DNA of 9,273 nt from Candidatus Hydrogenedentota bacterium (GTDB lineage Bacteria > Hydrogenedentota > Hydrogenedentia > Hydrogenedentales > CAITNO01), in NCBI GenBank assembly GCA_022710255.1, contig JAKLHG010000124.1:1-9273 (forward strand), given 5' to 3'. Shown piece after piece: positions 5,989 through 9,273 of the stretch. The notes beneath the pieces are model-generated. The model did not search any database. It worked only from the letters and a program-made list of their open reading frames with translations, and was not told the DNA's origin. Positions within the stretch are counted from its first letter, which is position 1; each line of letters begins with the position of its first letter. The translations under genes and the position numbers were made by a program.

Positions 5989-6969
5989 ATGGTAATGAAC
6001 ACAAGACCATCTCTTCGTCTCTGTTATGCTATCTCGGTCTTTATCGTGGTGGCAGCCGGATTCGCGCTGCCGGTGGCCTTCGCGGAAGAGACTTCCGTTT
6101 CCAATCAGGAAGGGGAAGTTTCTGTGCCCACCCCGAAAAAAGCCGCCCCGGTGCTTCATTTCAAAGGCGGGCTTCCCCAGGAACTGCCTATTCCCGGCGA
6201 TCCCCGCCCCTACGCGAACAGTCCCTATGCGACCCAGATTGACAAGGCCCTGGCTTTTCTCGCGTTCAAGGACCGGGATTCCAACCGCAACTACCGGCTG
6301 GTGCTGCTCGATTATATGCAGCGCAAGTACGGCCTGCATGAGCGGTACAGTCTTAAGGCCACCCGTGCCCCGCACCTGCCCGAGGCCTCCTCTGAAGACT
6401 TGGGTCCTATGAAGCGTCTGCTTGACCCAGACTACAGGGTGGCACCTTCTGTCATAGAGGAGGCCTCCCCCTATGAACGCATCATTCTGAAGTCTTTATA
6501 CTGTGACATTTACCCGGCGGATATTTCCCTTCTGGACGAGATGAACGTCATGATTCAAGAAGGGGTGTCCCCATTTCTTCCCACACTGGCCATTGCCTAC
6601 CTGTGGTTGTGCGACCATCAGTGTTTCTTCGGGGAACCAAAACGGATGCTGGTGCGCGATGCGTTGGCGGTAAAATTCCGAAACCATCTGCGTGACAATG
6701 GTTTGAACGCCCCCATGGCGGGACAGGCCCTGGCGCTTTTATTCGAGATCGGACACGGGGATATGGTGGAAGAGGACTGGTTGACCATTGCGGCCAAAGC
6801 GCAAAACGAAGACGGTAGTTGGGATGCCGCCCTTGGCGGCGAGGGCACCGGAAAGGTGAACGGCATGACCACGACCCACATGCTTTGGGCCCTGCTCGAA
6901 CATGCCCAGCCCAATGCGCCCGATACGGCCATGATACGGCCGGGCGCTCCGGCGGCGCTGCCGAAATAA
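5989..6969 (+). CDS. Exported protein of unknown function with one terpene-cyclase-type QW motif
   Basis: The 326-residue product is not assigned to a named family. A Sec signal peptide is clear: basic start (NTRPSLR), hydrophobic core (about residues 13-29), and a probable AFA cleavage before EETSVS (near 31). A proline- and charge-rich linker follows (about 33-75). The rest is helical in appearance, with the segment QNEDGSW (272-278) matching the Q-x3-G-x-W QW signature of squalene/hopene cyclases and related alpha/alpha-toroid proteins, followed by TTTHMLWALLEH. One repeat and no DxDD acid motif argue against a cyclase; a toroid-like surface or polymer-binding protein is more likely, but this is inference. 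Two ATGs fit AAGAGGA (5978-5984): the first with 4 bases between, and Met3 (5995) with 10. The next gene follows after 22 bases, so they probably share a transcript. Confidence 0.8.
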   Translation: MVMNTRPSLRLCYAISVFIVVAAGFALPVAFAEETSVSNQEGEVSVPTPKKAAPVLHFKGGLPQELPIPGDPRPYANSPYATQIDKALAFLAFKDRDSNRNYRLVLLDYMQRKYGLHERYSLKATRAPHLPEASSEDLGPMKRLLDPDYRVAPSVIEEASPYERIILKSLYCDIYPADISLLDEMNVMIQEGVSPFLPTLAIAYLWLCDHQCFFGEPKRMLVRDALAVKFRNHLRDNGLNAPMAGQALALLFEIGHGDMVEEDWLTIAAKAQNEDGSWDAALGGEGTGKVNGMTTTHMLWALLEHAQPNAPDTAMIRPGAPAALPK

Positions 6970-6991
6970 ATTTCAAGGACATACCCAGGCG

Positions 6992-7339
6992 ATGGAAATC
7001 CGATATTGTCACAAGTGCAAAACCCCTTGGCAAAGTGAAATGCGGCGTCCCGGATTCAAAGAGACATGCCCTGTCTGCAGCGCGTACCTGCACTGCTGTA
7101 AGAACTGCCGCTTCCATACGCCAACAGCCCATAACCAGTGCTATATACCGAACACGGATTATGTCGCCAATCGCAGAGGTCTCAATTTTTGCGAAGAGTT
7201 CGAGTTTCGGGAGGGAATGCCTGATACAAAGGGGGAATCAGAGAAACTCAAACAGGCCAAGGATGCCTTTTCCGGCCTGTTCGGTGACCAGGAGCAACAG
7301 GATGCCCCCGCTTCTTTTGATGACCTATTCAAGAGCTGA
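6992..7339 (+). CDS. Small nine-cysteine zinc-ribbon protein, function unknown
   Basis: This 115-residue soluble protein has cysteines at 6, 9, 26, 29, 35, 36, 39, 50 and 67. C6-x2-C9 with C26-x2-C29 forms a classic zinc ribbon. C36-x2-C39 with C50 and C67 looks like a second metal site, in the segment CKNCRFHTPTAHNQC ending NFCEEFEF. The residues around the cysteines have the look of a conserved but uncharacterised bacterial family. The C-terminal third (about 74-115) is charged and low in complexity, ending FDDLFKS, and may be a flexible tail. It has no signal peptide, so it is cytoplasmic, unlike the exported protein encoded 22 bases upstream. The ribosome site is weak (AAGGA at 6975-6979, 12 bases from the ATG), which fits translation within an operon. 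DNA, RNA or protein binding is possible; none can be chosen. Confidence 0.8.
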   Translation: MEIRYCHKCKTPWQSEMRRPGFKETCPVCSAYLHCCKNCRFHTPTAHNQCYIPNTDYVANRRGLNFCEEFEFREGMPDTKGESEKLKQAKDAFSGLFGDQEQQDAPASFDDLFKS

Positions 7340-7424
7340 CGCGGTGAACGGGCCTCTTTTTCCGGAAATGAGTGTGCACCAGCCCTTTTTTGTGGTACTA
7401 TCTATAAGGGCGTAAGTTAGATTC

Positions 7425-7434
7425 AAAAGGAGAT
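7425..7434 (+). promoter_or_regulatory. Strong ribosome-binding site of the prepilin-type gene
   Basis: AAAAGGAGAT is a near-perfect Shine-Dalgarno sequence five bases before the ATG at 7440. It is stronger than those of the two genes before it. TATAAG (7403-7408) and TACTAT (7396-7401) just upstream are possible -10 boxes without a good -35 partner, so an independent promoter is possible. Confidence 0.6.
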
Positions 7435-7439
7435 ATTTC

Positions 7440-8453
7440 ATGGGAACTTCACGTATAAAGGGATTCACCCTTATTGAGCTATTGACTGTGCTTGCCATCA
7501 TTTCCATTCTTGCCGCCATGATCATGGCAGTGGGGCCGCGGGTGATTGAGCGGGCAAAACTGCGCCGCCTCGACAACGCGCTGCGCCAGGTTTCCACGGC
7601 CCTGGTCGCCTATTACACGGATAACAAGACCTATCCGCCCGGGTATGGCTATGTGGGTTTTGAACATGCGAAAGACCGTAATGCCCCGGCAGGTCCCGCG
7701 GACTACTCCAGCTACTATAATCTCAAACCTTTTATGTACTTGATGGGGTACCACGGCGACGCGGGGTTACTGGATGAGTTTTCCACTTCTTTTGACACGG
7801 ACCGGGACGGGCAAATCGGGTTGCTGGAATTCTCCCATATCGGCGATCTTCAACCCGATGGGAAATACAAATTTGAGTGGAACAGCTGGCCGCGATATCT
7901 GGGCACAGCCGAGCCGGCACTGGATACGGAATTAAGCAACCAGCTGCAAGCGGAACAGCGCCCTTTCATCTATATTCCCGTGAACAAGCAGCAATTTTCC
8001 CGTGCCCAGAAATTCTGGCTGCAAACCGGGGCGCAATATGCGCAGACCTGGGATCCCGAAAACATCAATCTTAAGGGTATTACCTTTCCCCCGCGCAGTT
8101 ATGATGCCTATGTATTGATTGGGGTGGGGCCGGGCGGCAGTACTTTCGGCCTGCTGCCTCAACCCTTAAACATCCCGGCGGAAACAGCCGATAATTCACG
8201 AGACCTCTACCATATCCTGGGGTTGCGCGCCTATTTCCTGGCGACACGCGACCTGAACGCGAACGGTGTGCTGGACTTTGATTTCCGCGCGCGCACCCAA
8301 CTCCGCGAAGCCGGTCCCGAAATCGCCTACGAATTCGGGGGGCAGACCCTGCAAAATGAATTGCCCTGTGACACTCCGTTTAATTATGGCCCCTATATTT
8401 ACGTCAGTGAATGGAACGGGCGCTACGAGAACGAGGCCCTGGGCACCAACTAA
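7440..8453 (+). CDS. Prepilin-type (type II secretion/type IV pilin-like) protein with an EF-hand loop
   Basis: The 337-residue product begins with a short basic leader and the prepilin peptidase site KG|FTLIEL: Gly8 cleavage, Phe9 to be methylated, Glu13 at +5. A hydrophobic alpha-helix to about residue 31 anchors it in the inner membrane before assembly. The rest forms a long globular domain, larger than a standard major pseudopilin of about 150 residues. Residues 119-130 (DTDRDGQIGLLE) match a full 12-residue EF-hand calcium loop, with acids at positions 1, 3, 5 and 12, Gly at 6 and Ile at 8. Residues 271-282 (DLNANGVLDFDF) look like a second, degenerate calcium loop without the final acid. 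Aromatic residues and YPPG, as in calcium-stabilised pseudopilins, also occur. No secretion-machine gene is adjacent, so it may be one of the many orphan pilin-like proteins of PVC-type genomes. It could act in secretion, surface display or adhesion. Confidence 0.85.
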   Translation: MGTSRIKGFTLIELLTVLAIISILAAMIMAVGPRVIERAKLRRLDNALRQVSTALVAYYTDNKTYPPGYGYVGFEHAKDRNAPAGPADYSSYYNLKPFMYLMGYHGDAGLLDEFSTSFDTDRDGQIGLLEFSHIGDLQPDGKYKFEWNSWPRYLGTAEPALDTELSNQLQAEQRPFIYIPVNKQQFSRAQKFWLQTGAQYAQTWDPENINLKGITFPPRSYDAYVLIGVGPGGSTFGLLPQPLNIPAETADNSRDLYHILGLRAYFLATRDLNANGVLDFDFRARTQLREAGPEIAYEFGGQTLQNELPCDTPFNYGPYIYVSEWNGRYENEALGTN

Positions 8454-8470
8454 CAGGAAGGCGCGGGACT

Positions 8471-9273
8471 CTATTCCGTAATATTAAAGCGTACCACGCT
8501 TCCGGGCAGGGTCGTCAGGCCCGGCCAAATCCACCGGCCGGGGTAAATGGCGGTGTTGATGCCGAGGTGGGCATTATCGCCTATCACCGCACCCAACTTC
8601 TGCCTGCCCGTGTTCACCAACTCTCCCTTGACCAGACATCGAATGGGTTGTCCGTCATGGCGCAGGTTCGCCGTATTGGCGCCGCACCCCAGATTGACGT
8701 TAGCGCCCAGGATGCTGTCGCCCACATAATTCTGGTGCGGTGCGGCGGCGCCTTCGAAGAGGATGGACGCCTTGATTTCACTGCCCTGGCCTATGCGGCA
8801 GCCGTCGCCGAGGGTGGTGTAGGGCCGAATCCAGCAATTGGGGCCCAGGGTGCATCCTTCCCCGATGAAAGCCGGTCCTTCAATCACGGTTCCCGGATGC
8901 ACAATGGTTCCCCCGCCGATGTGGACACGTCCGGTCAGACTGGCCATGGGGCTGACCGTGCCCAGGCTCGCCTCTTGCAGAAAATGCTCCAGCCAATAGG
9001 TGTTCGCATCGAGCAGATGCCACGGGTAACCGATAGTAAGGTAGTAGCCTCGGGCAGGAACGATATGCAGGGCCTGCGCCTCCGCCATCCGTTGAAGCGC
9101 ATCGGTGACTTCAATCTCGCCCCGGGGCGAAGGCGTCACTCCCTGCAGCAATTCAAAGATGTCCGGGTCAAGGGAATACGCGCCAATGTTAGCCAGGTTG
9201 GAGCGGGGCCGTTCCGGTTTTTCCTCCAGACACAGCACCCGGCCGCTGCCGTCTAGCTCAAACACACCGAACC
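8471..9273 (-). CDS. Bifunctional sugar-1-phosphate nucleotidylyltransferase/acetyltransferase, C-terminal part
   Basis: The gene runs off the right edge; 266 codons and the TAG stop are visible. The frame is open through the last base, and the first visible complete residues are FGVFELD, a conserved internal segment, so the GTG at 9265 is not the start. The visible end of the nucleotidylyltransferase domain shows the EEKP motif with its sugar-phosphate-binding lysine, NIGAYSL and IGYPWHLLDANTYWLE. A left-handed beta-helix of hexapeptide repeats follows, ending with GCGANTANLRHDG, NTGRQKLGAVIGDN, GINTAIYPG and WPGLTTLPG. These match the archaeal-type bifunctional nucleotidylyltransferase/N-acetyltransferase rather than enterobacterial GlmU. 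It likely makes UDP-GlcNAc, or another NDP-sugar such as dTDP-glucose, in the cytoplasm for envelope polysaccharide. It is convergent with the prepilin-type gene, with 17 bases between them and no clear terminator. Confidence 0.85.
   Translation of the reverse strand, partial: FGVFELDGSGRVLCLEEKPERPRSNLANIGAYSLDPDIFELLQGVTPSPRGEIEVTDALQRMAEAQALHIVPARGYYLTIGYPWHLLDANTYWLEHFLQEASLGTVSPMASLTGRVHIGGGTIVHPGTVIEGPAFIGEGCTLGPNCWIRPYTTLGDGCRIGQGSEIKASILFEGAAAPHQNYVGDSILGANVNLGCGANTANLRHDGQPIRCLVKGELVNTGRQKLGAVIGDNAHLGINTAIYPGRWIWPGLTTLPGSVVRFNITE

Noticed and set aside
5346..6242. Plus-strand open frame of 298 codons spanning the end of the permease and the start of the exported protein
   Set aside because: Arg/Gly-rich out-of-frame translation crossing two real gene ends and the hairpin at 5932-5958.

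Overview
The window reads as chromosomal DNA from a Gram-negative bacterium of the PVC/Hydrogenedentota type (Planctomycetota, Lentisphaerota, Hydrogenedentota or a relative). This placement is inferred from the protein repertoire: Tat-exported Gfo/Idh/MocA oxidoreductases, a nucleoside:H+ symporter-type MFS permease next to them, a long pseudopilin-like protein, and moderately GC-rich genes. No rRNA, tRNA or other marker fixes the phylum. I see no mobile element, phage gene or CRISPR array.

Layout. (1) 183-1415 (+): glgC, ADP-glucose pyrophosphorylase, preceded by a possible promoter. (2) 1416-1631: a convergent gap holding an inverted pair of 9-bp-period GGAC/GTCC repeat arrays that can fold into a long imperfect hairpin. 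(3) 1632-2867 and 3076-4311 (both -): tandem Tat-signal Gfo/Idh/MocA oxidoreductase paralogs of identical length, about 80% identical by hand count. The same 11-bp promoter-like element lies at the same distance upstream of each. (4) 4312-4665: a divergent intergenic region. (5) 4666-5868 (+): an MFS permease of the nucleoside:H+ symporter type. (6) 5989-6969 and 6992-7339 (+): a Sec-exported protein with one squalene/hopene-cyclase-type QW motif, then a small nine-cysteine zinc-ribbon protein, probably co-transcribed. (7) 7440-8453 (+): a prepilin-type protein with a canonical EF-hand calcium loop. (8) 8471-9273 (-): the C-terminal part of a bifunctional sugar-1-phosphate nucleotidylyltransferase/acetyltransferase, cut by the window edge.

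How the genes may work together. The oxidoreductase pair and the divergent permease look like a small carbohydrate (or polyol/nucleoside) use module: periplasmic NAD(P)-dependent sugar oxidation plus uptake across the inner membrane. The substrate cannot be read from the sequence. glgC makes ADP-glucose for glycogen, and the truncated gene at the right edge makes an activated (amino)sugar for envelope polysaccharide, so sugar metabolism frames the window. The pseudopilin-like protein and the QW-motif protein belong to the cell-surface/exported repertoire and have no assigned role.

Nothing here is a proven new system. The items most worth a second look are the 9-bp-period repeat hairpin, the EF-hand pseudopilin, and the duplicated oxidoreductase pair that lacks the usual catalytic aspartate.
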